DNA of 64,000 nt, from the NCBI GenBank assembly GCA_948567375.1, contig OX419756.1, positions 68,364,552 through 68,428,551 on the forward strand, in the 5' to 3' direction. Positions 1 through 12,989 of this stretch are shown one piece after another. Both the position numbers and the translations under genes were made by a program. Position 1 is the stretch's first letter. Every line of letters begins with the position of its first letter. Source of the DNA: Lunularia cruciata. Its lineage: Eukaryota > Streptophyta > Marchantiopsida > Lunulariales > Lunulariaceae. The notes under the pieces are model-generated. The model saw only the letters and a list, made by a program, of their open reading frames with translations, did no database searches and was not told the origin of the DNA.

Positions 1-436
1 GATGATCTCCACTCTATTGTATGACAGTCTGTTAACGTTGATTATCCCTGGAGTACTGCAAGACTCCATACCGCCAGTTTACTTACTTCAGACTCCAATA
101 TATAGACTATATAAACTCGATTTCAAAAGTTATGGTGAATTTTTGGCATGCTTTTGAACGTTTTATATTTAATGCAGTCAATGTTGTTGAAGGATCACTG
201 TGCTTTGAGATTTATCTTCGTTTTGACTAGTCTGATGTATGCATCTCTGTGGCGTATTTCTAACGTAATATCTCATGGAAGCCGTTCTCACTCCATAGAA
301 CACTAAAATATGAATGCCTTCCATAGAAACGTAAAGACTTTGACTCTGCCCTGTGTTATTCGCTTGGCTTTGCTAATACACTCGGCGCCCGTCACAGTCG
401 TTCTTCTCCATAGGAAAGACGCAGCTGAGGAAGACG

Positions 437-3400
437 ATGATGCGAATAATTCCCAAGGAATCCAAGTGGGGAAAAAGGATACGGGACGTGTTGTGGAGAA
501 TAAAAGGGATAGACGTTGAGTTGCCGCAAAATGATGAGGACATGCAAATTGCTATATGGTATATGGCTGGCCAGCACATATCTCGAGCACTCCAGGACTC
601 TTCTTGCTTCCGCAAGCGCCTCAAACATCCGTCTTCTTGTTCGTATTCACCCCGTGTGATGAAGTGAAGAAGAAACTCAAACCTGACCCTAAGTTGTCAC
701 TCAAAATGGAGTTGGAAGAATGGCCCAGGTTCATCATCTCCAACTCCGAGATGATCCGCCATAGTCCCCCACAGGCACTTGTGGTTCTTACCCATCGCGA
801 TAAGATGAAATTGGACAATCACAAACCGGAGTGGGCAAGCAGAACATTGAAAGCTTTGCTGGAGGAATTCCAAAATGTTATTGAGCTGTTGCCGGAGCTC
901 AATTCTGATCTTTTCTACCTTGATGCTACAAGTAGAGAGCATGTTTCTCCTCCTGTCTTGGACCAGGTTCTTCACCTCTTCAGAACCCAGTTTCAAGAAC
1001 GGTTTCAAGCTGTCCCTGAAGTTTGTATGGAACTTAGCTCGCTTCTAGCACGAGAACACCTAGACATAGCAAGCACCCCTATCTGTAAGCTTGAGGATTT
1101 TCACTTTTTCTCCATAACGAAAGTAGAACCCCTGAAAAGATCAGAATTGGCAGATTCGAAGCTAACGGATGTCTTGAATGCAATCATCTCCTACTTGCAT
1201 GACGTGGGGAGTATTGTTCGCATTCCTGATTTCAATCTAGTAGTGGTATCTCCAAATTGGCTCTCCCATGCTTTCTTAGGTGAGTTGTTCACGAGCGGAC
1301 ACAACTTTCAAGCACAACCTTTTGATCATGCCAATGCTTACAGAAGTCCAGTTTCCCGGACCGCTCATTTTAGTGAATCTGGATTTGTTAGCGAATTTGT
1401 TTTAGAACAAATTCTACAACCCATCGTTGATGAAGAAATGCGATCGAAAAGGAAACCAGTGAGCATGGAAATCTTCAAAAGTCTTCCCATAAAACTAGAT
1501 TTGAGTTTCAAAGTAGATAATGGTGATGACCAATCAAAACCCATGTCTTCATCCCGCACATTGTCCTCAAAGGCGAAACGGATGTTGATCCTCGACCGTC
1601 ATGGACTTCCACAACTACCGACAAGAATCACTATTTGGATTTTCGCCTGCTGTTCCAAGACCGGAGGACATCACTGACTTCCGCCTTTTTTGCTCCGCTA
1701 CAGGTAAAACCATAACACTGATGGTCCTGACGCTGCAATCAATCTTATTGTAATTTCGCTTCCAAAACTGAAGTTATTTGCCAGAAGTCCAGAGAGCGAT
1801 TCGATCCTTCGTCGGGTGCACCAGCTGGTCTCACAGCTTTGTTCGAAACACCATACCTGCTCTGTCATGTGGACAATCAGACGACTTAACAATCGTACTC
1901 AGATGCGAGGGCATAATAATCAACTGGTTTATAGTAGCTACGCTGAAAGTAGATGCTAGTGGGGTACCAGGAATATTGCTATCCACAGTAGTCACGCCTG
2001 TGTATTGAGGTTCAAATAGGGTTAAAGGGACTCGTACTTCAGGTTCTTTTCACATATATGTATGATTTCTTCTTTGGCATACTAGATTACTTTGCGGAGA
2101 ATGCTCAAGGACGAAGCGAAAGTGCGTGTGGCATGTTCTGGTCGCTACGTTCAGCTCACCATGGACGGCCATGAGATCATTGTGGAGCAACTTCAACGTC
2201 ATGAAATTGTGCAGTCATGTGGACATCTTAGTCAAAGCATCGGAGGAGAAGACCATAGATGTTGCAAGACGGCATGTCATGATCAATGTCATCGATGAGG
2301 TAAGAACTTTCTTTTCTTCCTTTAAAGGATGTCCCGGGGTCGATCTGAATGTGTGAAAAACCTCACTCCATTCGAGTACAAGGAGAGAAACAGTCCAAGC
2401 TGATTGATCACCTGAGGCAGCAGTTTGAAAACAATGTTCCTCTCGTCTGAAACAAAGCCACAACCTTCAACCTCAAAAGATGAAGCACAATCTCTGCTGA
2501 AGTATGAACACTCATGGCCGCGAGAGGAGCAGTGTGGGTTGCCTGATGGTAGTGAGCTTGCCAGTTACCTCTTGGGTAGGAGCGATGTGGAGGACATGTT
2601 ACTGGCAGTTCAAACTAGGCACGATCGAATTCTACTAGATGCTGAGAAACTTTTGGTCGAAGTGGATGGAGAAGCATCGGGTGAACCTGAACCCCAGGTC
2701 CATTCTGTGTCGAGTTCAACACTATCCAACTTCGAAATTCAAGCTAGCCATGATGCTGCTGGAGGTGTTTCTTATTCGGATCCTGGTTTGCTTCAGAAGG
2801 TGGAAGGAATAGACAAAAGAATGGAAGAATGGAGAACAAATTGGATAGGGTACATTCTAGGGTGAAAGATTTTCAGCAAAGTGAGCGAGCAATGAAGGAG
2901 CAACTAGGCAACATAATCACCAAGCTGCAAGCTGCAGACAACCGTAGCGTCTATCATGTCCAAGGTAGATTGCATCGTTGGTTTTAGTGACTCGTTGGAA
3001 AACGCCGGCACACCGAGACGCCCCTACTTCACGAAGTACGATATTACCACACTGCATAAAGCCACTACGACTGTACTGTTTGGGACGCCAGTCCGCACGC
3101 ACTTTATGTGCGAGTCCGCGACAGGAAATCATATTGTTGAAGGCCAGGACGGTTTTGAGCTGACGTTGACGAATGAAAACAAGCAGTTGCTGACGCGCAT
3201 CTCTGTCATCTCTTTAAGATCTTAGTATACAGCTTGAAGGCCGGGCTCCAGGTGACTACGGGCGTGGGACAACTTGTACCAGAGTTTGGCGACCTTGAGG
3301 CAGCCCTACCTCTTGGCATTGCCAACTTCACTGCGGACAACTTCCAACCCGACGAGACGTTGACACGGACTCAGATGAACGAGGCCTGGTACTGTATGAG

Positions 3401-3510
3401 AGGTAAGCTTGAACCACAACTCCGGGACAGGTATTGCGAACTCTTCAAAATGTACAAGGTTAGATATCGTAATCTTGAGGACGGCGCCTATGCGAGCAGT
3501 GCGTGCTGAC
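437..3510 (+). pseudogene. ROCO-like (Roc-COR) GTPase pseudogene or heavily interrupted gene
   Basis: Translated segments resemble the Ras-of-complex plus COR region of ROCO proteins. At about 500-590 there is a G3-like stretch (IWYMAGQ), and at about 775-810 a THRDK motif like the NKxD guanine-binding motif. A COR-like segment at about 1180-1300 contains VVVSPNWL. At about 1535-1700 a VFIP...FFAPLQ stretch is followed by a good GT donor. Later pieces at 2180-2350, 2425-2865 and 2956-3510 look like the C-terminal region of the family. The frame changes without room for an intron near 595 (AGQ segment to the FLFVF segment), near 1537 and near 3218. No P-loop is visible; it may lie in an earlier exon or outside the window. 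The breaks argue for a pseudogene, but unusual small introns are not excluded. Family assignment is from remembered family patterns. Confidence 0.55.
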
Positions 3511-3544
3511 GGGAGAGCGAAGAAATACAGTGTCACTTTACCTT

Positions 3545-5290
3545 AACACGCATGAATGCCTTCTCCCGTTCAAGGTCATTTTGTGGTGGTTGGAATTTAT
3601 ATTAAAAAAGATATTTTATTTTCTATTTTGAAATATGGGGTTTTTTATGTATTAGAAGAATATAGCTTCATTTTTTATTTCTTTCATAGCAAAGAAAAAA
3701 GTAGAATTAACCGGAAAGTACCTTTGTCCTCAAAAAATTGAGAGTTAAGTCAAAAAAGATTTTCATTTCATGATCACCTTCGGCTTGATATATGGCACTA
3801 TATTATGGGTACATTTATTAGTAGAATCAGGATTTAGTAATATACATTCCTCGAGCGATCTAGGCTCAAATGATCATTCAAATAAATCATAATCTCATAG
3901 GTACTCAAGGAACTTCAATGCATAGATTTAAGTTCAACTTAGAACTTGATTTATAAAAATATTCAAGAAATATGTCCTATAAATATTTAAATTATTTGAT
4001 GAGCTATAGTATGGGTAATTCAAATATAATATTTTAAAATTTTGCATATTCACTATTCAGTGCATATCGTAATATTCCTTTGTGAATTTATTTATTATTA
4101 AAATAATTTTTTGGAATAAAATATGTGAAATATCTTTGAAATAGTCTTCAAAACATAGATTACTTCAATCATATTCTAATATTTGCAAGTAAATAAATAC
4201 ATAGCTATGCAAGCTAACGAGTATTAAATTGATTCTTGATTCTCAAAAATAAGTCCAAGAATTTTGTACAATACAAACATAACTTTTAATAAAATAAGAA
4301 TATCGTCACTACCTAGTTAATGTTATATTAAGAATAAGTTCAAATGAATATTTCCCAAAATCCTATAAGTCAAAAATATTGTAGGCATAATATAAGAAAT
4401 TTATAATATAAGTAAAAATAATTTCATAATTAATGAACATTGCAATTGTACCTAGTTCATACGGCATATTAAAAACAATATGATAATTGAAGTATATTCT
4501 ATGATAAGACTTTATACAAATGTTTTCTTGGACTATGGTTGGGACACTAAGTAATGTTTATTCACTAGTCTTGTCTCTATTCCCACTTAGTATAGATATT
4601 GGTAGAGATATAGTAATAGAGAATAGAAAAACAATCAATCTATCTTATAACTTGAACAGTCATTTTACATCCTTTTATTTGTGTATTAGATATTTATAGT
4701 TCGCTCACATGGATATAGTTTCTAAATTTGGTTAAATGATAAAGATTGTCCTTGTTCCTAATTACTTGTAGGAGGTCAAGTTCCATTCTTGGAAATATCG
4801 AAAGAAATCGTACCCTAAGATAAGGTACACCATGAAATAATTTAATCATATTTTGAAATTATTTTTATGTAAATTGGATATTTAATATTAATAAATAATT
4901 TTTATTAAATTTATATGCTATAATATTTTGGTTTCTATCTTAAAGAGATATATATTTATTTATTTATTTATATCTCAAGATAAAAAATATTTAATAAAAT
5001 AATTAAACCAAATTCAAAAAATCTACCATTATTAAATTTATCTACTATTATTAGAGTTAATATCTGAGTAAATAGTAAACATATTTTATTAATCTTATTT
5101 ATATTATAAATTTTAAAACTTAATTATACTACTCCTGTATTCTGAATATGTATAGTTTGGTCGCAATCTTTGGACAACACTATAAATCCTTCTCATGTTT
5201 ATAATCCATATTATGTAACCGGAAGATAGATCCCAAACCTTGTCAATATTTCGATTCAGACTTCAGAAATGCGTCAGATATTAAAGCAAT
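3545..5290. other. AT-rich intergenic DNA, no gene seen
   Basis: This stretch is strongly A+T rich with poly-A and poly-T runs and no ORF of note. I see no recognisable transposon ends or RNA genes. Confidence 0.7.
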
Positions 5291-5460
5291 ACAATAGCTG
5301 TGCTTGAGACTTTGCTGTGGAAAGCTTTTAATTTGTGTTTGGTGATTTCAGAGGCATTCTCAAACAGTAAGCCTTGTTGGAGCCGAATGGGAGGTCCCTG
5401 TTGCTATGAAATGCGAAGTATAAGTGGAATTCGAAGGTCTGCTTTCCTAACAGCAAATGA

Positions 5461-5549
5461 GAAAAGGCGACCAAGTAAAACACATGAAGGATGCGAAGAC
5501 CCCAACAAGCCCGTACAAGGGAGAGACAAAAGAGGTAAAATGGGGCTAG
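5461..5549 (-). mobile_element. LINE 3'-tail fragment (short dispersed copy)
   Basis: About 90 bp match two other tail copies, at 12409-12514 and in the LINE at 48377-48475. Shared landmarks are GACCCCAACAAGC, GTACAAGGGAGAGACA and a terminal GGGGCT block. Read on the minus strand it is the last ~90 bp of the LINE family, cut off at the GGGGCTnAGCCCC hairpin. The overlapping 5300-5635 reading frame is not considered a gene. I found no clear target duplication. Confidence 0.6.
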
Positions 5550-5639
5550 GGGTAATTGATTTCATGACTAGTATATGGAGTTTTCTTGTTCCTTGTTCTA
5601 CCTTTATTCCCGATGACCATGATTTTGTTCACTGACAAA

Positions 5640-6430
5640 TGCCACTTACATTTTGATGGAAATCACATGGTAAAGCTGGGAACTGTAACGTTGGGTATCT
5701 GACTCCGATGCTGGCACGTAATAAGATGCTCGTTACACCAGGAACTGCAAGACTGCCGGCCTCGTTTTATTGTTTTGATTCAACATTTCTGAAGTTCAGC
5801 ATAGCATTATCCTAATGCCTGTTAAATGTTCTTGAGCTTCCCAGGATCTTGTCACAATTTGGTGAACTAGCGTAGATAAGGTGATTTTGCTTACTCCATC
5901 TAATATCTATCTACAAATGTTCACAGGGAAACTAACCAGTATTACATCCTTAGGCACTAACTGGTTCATCCATTATTCTAGTGTTCCTGAACACGGATTA
6001 TAAAGATATATGATTCGCAAACAGACGCGTGTTACCCGTCGGTGTAGTGCTAGGCAGACCCATACTTGTCCCAATTTTCGGGGATTGTATATTACCTATC
6101 AAGCTGCTACTCATTTACAGCAACACTCGAGAAGTTCTCCATTACCTGCATACCTGCTGCCCGATTCCTACAATGGAGCATGTTTACTAATCTCGATGAG
6201 GACCTCTTTTGTTGGGGCTGGAACTGGCGGCATAGACCTCTCTTCACGTAATTTACCATTCTGATCCACGTCTTTTAATTTCCAACTGAACACGTAAATA
6301 CAAGAGCATTTGTGAGACGATGCCCTGGAGAAAGCAAGAAGTCTGGCCTGAAGGAAAACCAGTGATCATATGAGAGAGATAATCATCCTACATGTACTGA
6401 GACTAAAGCTGTATACTTGAAAATAGATTG
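5640..6430. other. intergenic, nothing supported
   Basis: Downstream flank of the P450 gene. Only short unconvincing reading frames are present. Confidence 0.6.
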
Positions 6431-6431
6431 T

Positions 6432-9400
6432 CTATACGTATAGATTGCAATAAGACCTGTATCTGACGACAAGGTGGTACAAAAAGATGGACACGGTCGT
6501 CTGAGCGAGACTGCTTCCAGGGCACATATGGGTTCCCGCTCCAAAGGGGTTGAATACTTTTGGCTTTGGTGGTGTCTGTTTAATCAAAATACAAAACACA
6601 GAACATAAGTACTACGTTCAATATCGTACCTACGAATTCTTTGCTTGTTCGGTGGATAATCTCCAAGTAAAAATTAAATCAGCCAGTAGTGTAATACACG
6701 TGCCATAACTTCAAATTTGAGAACTGAGAGCTGATAGGTGATCCCACTTTCTTGCAGAATCAGATTACTCACGTCAAATCTAGATGGATTATACTCCTCT
6801 GGCTTCACCCAGAAGTCCGAAGCGGCATTCAAGTTACAGAGCATGGTCATAACGTACCAGTCCTTGGGAATAATATACCCTACAATGACAAGCAACGTTA
6901 AATCGATTAAACATCGATTAAAGCAACGTAAATGGCTCTGAAGCATACATAACATAGCTATCAAATATTTCGTTTATTCGATATCTGTAGCTTACATGCA
7001 GAACAGATCCAAGTGACATTCGTAAGGTTGAGCTTGGCAGTGAAGCTCTTATATAGATGAAAAGTACTGGTTCTTCTCGGAAAGACTATATAATTAAATA
7101 ACCAGGGCAGTTGTAAAAGACATAAAGCCAGTCTTCAAAGTACAGTATACTTCAGGGATTCAACCAACTTACCTTTGATTGTGGTCTCTTTCACTGCTTG
7201 TCTGATCGTGAAAGGGACAATGGTGTAATATCTAAGAGTCTCTTTAAATATCTGCATTCCTCACATTGAGCGTTTCAGGTGTATGTCGGAATTTCACAGT
7301 AGCATTTCATAGTATCGGATAATATAACCAGGAATTCCCAATTCGTCTTGGATGTTTGATTGATCCAGGACTATGGATTTCCATACATTACCGACGGGAC
7401 CGAACCGACGTAGTTTACTCCTGTAGATCTCGATTCATGTGACCTAAAAGTTTTGAATGCATTAGAGAGTTTATTATCACCTTGGGAATATACTGCATGT
7501 TTTTAATGTCTTCGTAAGTGAGCGCTTCCGTTGAGGCTTTACTCCTCGCAATTGCATTGCACTCGGCCTGTAGGAATTGACACCCATTCATGATATAGAG
7601 GTGTGTAATTCCATAGTGTTGGATCAATTATATCGATTCAATATCTCAAATCCTTCTAGATCTCTCCAGTAATGCAAGATCGGGGCAGTATACGTGCTTA
7701 TGAGTGGAAGGGCGGCGACTTACCAAAGTAGTCTTGTAAACATCAGGAATTTCTCCAAGTTTGCTAATCCCGCATATCAAAGCTGATGTCATTGTATCTT
7801 GACTGGCAAACACAAGGAAGAAAATTACATCACTCAGCTGATTGAGTGTCAGCTTCTTCCCTTCCTTGGTCTTATAGCGCATCAACGCTTCAAGTATGTC
7901 CTTGCTCAACACAAGAGGACTTTCTGGAAGGGAGTTTGCTCTTGTCTTCATTTGTGCTGCCAGCAATTGTCTTATTCTCAGCCTTGCCTTCACAGACACG
8001 TCCGTCATAAACAAGGTTATGATGATCAGCTCACACCAGACTCCGAGCTCATATCGCGCATGAAATATGTATTGTAACGTTCACAACGCGCATGAAGTTT
8101 ATATTATTTGTTCGTAAATCAGAACGTATGCATCCATAAACACGGGAAGGAGAGTTATGCATGTGACACGGTGTCTTTAGTTATGCTAATTAGCATATTT
8201 TCACACGTCTCCGCGCAAACTTCTCCACTAAACTCGTATTGAAAGCTGTTGCTGTGCAAAACATGTGACACAGAGCGCTGTTTCGCAGACTCTCGGAAAT
8301 TAGGAAGACTCACTTGATATGCTTTGTAGTACTCGGTGCCGGGAAAATAAACTGGCAGCGCCGTCACTCCTTGACTAAACACCGGTATCAACTCCCGTAT
8401 TTCGTTGCGTATCTCTTTCTCGGATGGATCTTTACCTATTAGCATCAATATGGAAACTTCCGAAGTGATCTGAACCAAGAAACAATTACAAGAGGAATAA
8501 GACAATATTTTGTCGAATTACATCGTCTTAAAGACATGAACTCTGCTGAGATTTTACAGGGTCAGACATTGAGTTGCGCTTATTATCTAGCCGCTAGTTT
8601 AGCACAATTCAAAACTCTATAATATCCCTAAGCGTGTACCAGGTCGAGTTCGACTCTTCAACTTGCACGTTATGTGGATCAGCTGAGTCCGCACCTTGAT
8701 GTTCGAGTTCACAAGAAAAACTGAGTTGCGAGACGCAATTTATATGCACGCAGACTGTCCTGGCAAGAATACTCTCTTGGCAATGTACTGTCCTGGCAAA
8801 AGAGGGACATGTTGAGAAAGCTCGTGCTTGTACCAACCATACCTTCTTACATGCTGTCGAGAGTTCGATTGTGGTTTGCCCATCCCACTTAGAAATGCCA
8901 TCAAGGACTAATGCCTCGATATCCGGGAATCGAGTCTTGAGAACGTCAGGACCCATCTGACTCCAGGCAATTTTGCGTAGTGCCTCCTGTTCACCCGACA
9001 TATTGTATGTCTCTCCCATCATGGTACGTAAGTTTCGTGGAAACTGGACCCTGAAATTTTCATCTTGGGAACGCAGATCCCTGAGATAGCTGAATTCAGG
9101 ATCTACTGAAACAAGCACCCGCATTCCCAGGAAACTCCCTTTGAAGACGTCCCCATATCTGTGGAGTTGTGTACGTACATACATTAGGACGATGAGGTAG
9201 GCCATCCTATTTACGGAAATCAGATAATCAGTGGCTGCTTCTGACAACCCAGGATACAAACCAATGCTGGATATTTGGAACGTAGGCAATGTGATCAGCG
9301 ACACTCACTTTTTGAATCTGCTAGCTGCATAGCTTTTCGGACCATTCAGGATAAAATCCAGCGAATGTCCACAAATTGGAATGTGGCCCAAAGTTCCTTT

Positions 9401-9565
9401 GGGGACATTCTTCCTCCTGTCGTCAGAAAGCTCCCAAGAAAACCAGAGAACTAATAAACAGCCGCCCAAAACAGCAACAATCAGCTGCCCAGTGCCCATG
9501 TTCGAATAGAAGCTGTTAACGCCCATGAATACTACTTTTCTATTCAATGCTTCCATGACATTCAT
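6432..9565 (-). CDS. cytochrome P450 (clan 85-like), 8 exons, 469 residues
   Basis: A membrane-anchored haem monooxygenase. Exons on the minus strand, each bounded by AG/GT and joining in phase: 9565-9309, 9158-8843, 8469-8314, 7987-7724, 7567-7481, 7251-7173, 6879-6773, 6575-6432 (total 1410 bp). Residues ~25-44 form an ER anchor, followed by a proline/glycine hinge (KGTLGHIPICG). The I-helix reads ASQDT at ~304-308 where A/G-G-x-D/E-T is usual. The K-helix ExxR is ETLR at ~364-367. The PERF-like region is EEYNPSRFD, and the haem loop FGAGTHMCPG at ~433-442 has the ligand Cys at ~440. Length is normal for the family. The overall pattern (GP..YA..RF, FPGTEYYKA, CPG haem loop) points to clan 85 (CYP85/88/90/707/716 relatives, typically acting on terpenoids or steroids); the subfamily and substrate are not determinable. 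The start is the ATG at 9565, matched in the inverted copy at 9927. The gene appears intact. Confidence 0.88.
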
Positions 9566-9916
9566 AATGCACAAATAATTCTTCCTTTTGCCTGAAAGTT
9601 CCTGTCAGATCACCTAGGCATGAGTTGCTACCTGCCTGCTACCGCCTGTCCCTGACAGTGCATTTTATAGGCAGATCCCTCAGATCGCGGGAACTCTATA
9701 TGTGACTCCCGGCACGGCACTATTGATTCGACCAGAATTGGTTCGAAGTGGAGTGATAGCGAATAAATATAGCCTATCCAATGATTTCTCTATACGGGCG
9801 TAGCACCTCCTCTGCTGACTGAGTTCGGTAAATCAAGTTCGGTAAACACAAGTGTGTGAGAAGTTTGACCTTAGGTTATTCTTCGTCTTCTTTCATTGGG
9901 GTTTTGCAAAGTCCTC

Positions 9917-10030
9917 TTTGTGCATTATGAATGTCATGGAAGCCTTGAATAGAACAGCATTATTCATGGACGTTAACAGCTTCGATTGGAACATGAGCAC
10001 TGGGCAGCTGATTGTTGCTGTTTTGGGCGG
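9917..10030 (+). pseudogene. inverted partial duplicate of the P450 first exon
   Basis: On the plus strand, 9917-10030 repeats the first ~110 bp of the P450 coding start (ATG at 9927, then NVMEALNR and later STGQLIVAVLGG) with roughly 10% differences. It then diverges at the same codon region (GGC GG) and runs to a stop at 10085. It faces away from the real gene, with ~350 bp between the two ATGs. No later P450 exons follow. It is a truncated head-to-head duplicate; whether the 55-codon leader-like ORF is expressed is unknown. Confidence 0.75.
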
Positions 10031-10085
10031 ATTTGCGCAATCTCCTCATTATGTTGTTGTTCCTTCAACTATCTTGGATGGTTGA

Positions 10086-12395
10086 TCACCTTGACTTCCA
10101 GAAAAACCTGGTCGTCGTTGATGGCTAAGTACTCTCCTCACCTTAAAAATCTGCACAACTTGGTCGACAGAGGTGTGGAAAGAAATCATTCACAATACGT
10201 AAGCCACCCCTAACAGGAGATCGACGTCTTCAGAACTGTAGAGGAACGGAGCGAACGGACCCTCATGGACAAGGATCAGAACACAAACAGTGACTGAAAC
10301 TTGACCAACTATTCATGGTAAGAAGAGTCCTCCTATTCTTCATGAAAAGCGTTGGTTGGTTGGATCTAAGGTCCAAACCAGACAACAACTCGGTGACAAA
10401 CGCTTACAAAGAAGTTTGCTTGATCCATCCAACCTAGTCAATCAAACCCCACCAAGTCCTTGGTTTACCACCAAATCCTAAACTGCACTGGATAAGAAGG
10501 TAACCCATTGTCTATATATGGACAGTACGTGAGTTGGCTTCCATTTTTTCTCCGCACCCATCACCAAACCCATGGTACAACAAGATTCCCTCTGCAGGTC
10601 CAGTCCACATTCTTCCCACATCCGAAACCAAAAACAAAACCCCGCCCAACCCGACTCCCGAAAACACATTTAAAAAACATGGAACAAAGTACTTTCTGTT
10701 TATCATCCTCCGAATCCACATATGAGCCCCCCATTGCCAATAACCAGTCGGAGAAAGTTTAGTCCAGTAATGTGCCATAGCTTCCATAAATTGAGCTCAA
10801 TTAGGTAGTTGTTGGAGGAACTAATTCTTAACTCAAAAATTCTCGGACGAAACATATAGAAACGCTATAAACTTCCCAAGGGAGGACGTGAAATGGGATC
10901 AGTACTACGCAACACCTCTATCCATGCGACGAAGGTCAAGTTGTTATAAAGTTGTAAACTGGTCGATTTGGGAACAACGATCGGTGAATTGGAGTCTGGT
11001 TCTAACTTCTCGACTCAAGGCTCAGACTAAAGCACGAGTGGATTCTACCAGTGGTTGAAGTCGGACTTCCAATTTAAACCGGGCTGATTTCGGTCCCAAT
11101 TTGACCGGTCGATCTGGCACAAGGGTCCCGACTGAGTTTACGTTGTCGGAGTATTCCCCAATAGATTAGTTCCAACATCAAGGATTTCAAAATCTCTTGT
11201 TTCTCGATTTTTCTAATTGTTAAGAGATTAAATCCCCAAACAAAATAAACCCATCGAGTTAAAGTTTAGAAACATAGTTAAGCCGACTAGAAACAAATTC
11301 AAATCGTCAATTGAAATAGATACTCTTCTTTCATATATGAAGAAGGGGAGATGTTAGTGAAATGTGATCAGTAAAATGTGAATAAAATTTCTTTCTGAGA
11401 CAGAAAGATGCCAGACTATGCAAGGTAAATCTTTTTATGTCAAGTGCAAGGGAGAACAGATCATCTTTATTTAGAAAATATTAAATATAAATAAGAAATC
11501 CATTACTTAATTTCAATAACGGATAATGATCAATATTGCTAGCATTTCATAATACAGTATTCTTGTAGTCAACTACTTTCATATATTGAAATCAATGAAC
11601 ATTGTCTTTAGTTTGAGCAAAAGGTTAAATTTCCAACGATCGATCTGTCTTTTGTGACCAGTGGTTTACTGAACATTATATTATTAACTTAAGACGAACA
11701 TTCCCTTTTCCTCTTCTAAATGTCAAGTATATTAATACACTACGGATAACCCTGGAGAAACGAGTTACATCTAGAGTAAAGATTGACCTTCCTTTCTATC
11801 CACATATGTTAAGTCCTTCCATCCTTCTTTTATCCTTTGTGGGTCGGTTTTTCTTGTCTTACAAAGGTTTATGACATTAGAAGCTGTTATATGGGAGATG
11901 TCTCAAAACTTGAGAACCTAGAGCGTTCAGAATAGACTCAACATAATGGTTAGGCTTAAACTTCTTCCCCTTCCCTTTCAAATAGTTATGCTCGTAAGAT
12001 AATTGTGAACCTCAGGGTGACGTGGGAACGCTTGCATGGTTAAGCTTTAAAACGTGGAGGGAAGGAGTCTGGACCTAGACATGGAAGTATCATGGTGAAG
12101 TGCATTGAATTCCAAACGCTCTATAACATAAAAGTGCACGAGGAATGCGTAGAGGAGTCTCAATCTGCTTATTACTTGAATATGTCCTTAAGATGTTCTA
12201 ATAGGATTATCTCTTGGGTTTCCCAGTAATTTATATAGATCCTCGCGTACTCTCGATCGTAATTTTGTTCACATAGAAGCATAAATTGTGAATTTGAAAA
12301 CTTTGGATGCGGATACAGTTCGAATAGAAGGTTGCAAGCTTTTTTTTAAACTTCAAAGATCGACCCAACCATGGTTAGGCACATTACATAATATA
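10086..12395. other. non-coding, no gene seen
   Basis: Mixed-composition DNA with only short unrelated reading frames. I see no domain, LTR or tRNA that I can support. Confidence 0.55.
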
Positions 12396-12408
12396 TAGAA
12401 GTTTAACC

Positions 12409-12514
12409 AAAGAGAAGGTGACCGCGTAGAAAAAACGAAGGATGGGAAGACCCCATCAAGCCGTACAAGGGAAAGGAAGGAAAAAAAAAAGTAAAATGGG
12501 GCTAAGCCCCAATT
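12409..12514 (-). mobile_element. 5'-truncated LINE tail insertion with 13-bp target duplication
   Basis: This is the LINE 3'-tail repeat in minus orientation (GGTGACCGCGTAGAAAA at one end, GGGGCTAAGCCCC at the other). It is flanked by an exact 13-bp direct repeat, TAGAAGTTTAACC, at 12396-12408 and 12515-12527. The target duplication plus 5' truncation is the signature of target-primed reverse transcription. Confidence 0.8.
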
Positions 12515-12952
12515 TAGAAGTTTAACCGTGTTCATCAAAACTTTCGAGTGAATTCTCCAACTTTCCCATGTATCTGCATTCTAACAGGTATCATTGCACG
12601 ATACTTTAATTAGAATTACTATAATAAGGAGATCTTTTTCATTCAGTAAATTAACTCACGTCAGTTCTATGCTCTAAAATCATGTAACGACTACTTAAGG
12701 CTGTAAAAGACAAGAATATTTTGACATTATGTTTGAATTTTAACTGCTGAATATAGAGGATCAATAGAGGTGCACTCAATTTGTTCATACATGTTCTCTT
12801 GGAGTGGACGCTTTCGTTTCGTTCTAGAACATTTCAGAACAATGATCTTCCTGGAACTACAACCATTTCTTTCTAAGTTTCACATACTATGTACTATTCC
12901 TCTAGCATTGTTCCAGAATCGTGTGATTTAGTGTGTCGAGTGAATTGTGAGC

Positions 12953-12986
12953 GAATCGTGTTTTCTACGCGGTCGCCCTTCTCCCC
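12953..12986 (+). repeat. short inverted match to the LINE 3' end
   Basis: About 27 bp (CGTGTTTTCTACGCGGTCGCC and flank) are the reverse complement, with about 3 mismatches, of 12412-12438. It could be the extreme 3' end of another LINE copy, or, with 12412, an inverted-repeat pair around ~575 bp. Confidence 0.5.
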
Positions 12987-12989
12987 GAA

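Noticed and set aside
5300-5635. 111-residue frame on the plus strand
   Set aside because: Its middle is the LINE 3'-tail repeat read in reverse; no protein family recognised.
12411-12986. A ~575-bp MITE bounded by 27-bp terminal inverted repeats
   Set aside because: The left arm belongs to a LINE-tail insertion with its own 13-bp target duplication ending at 12527, so the two arms are more likely separate LINE ends.
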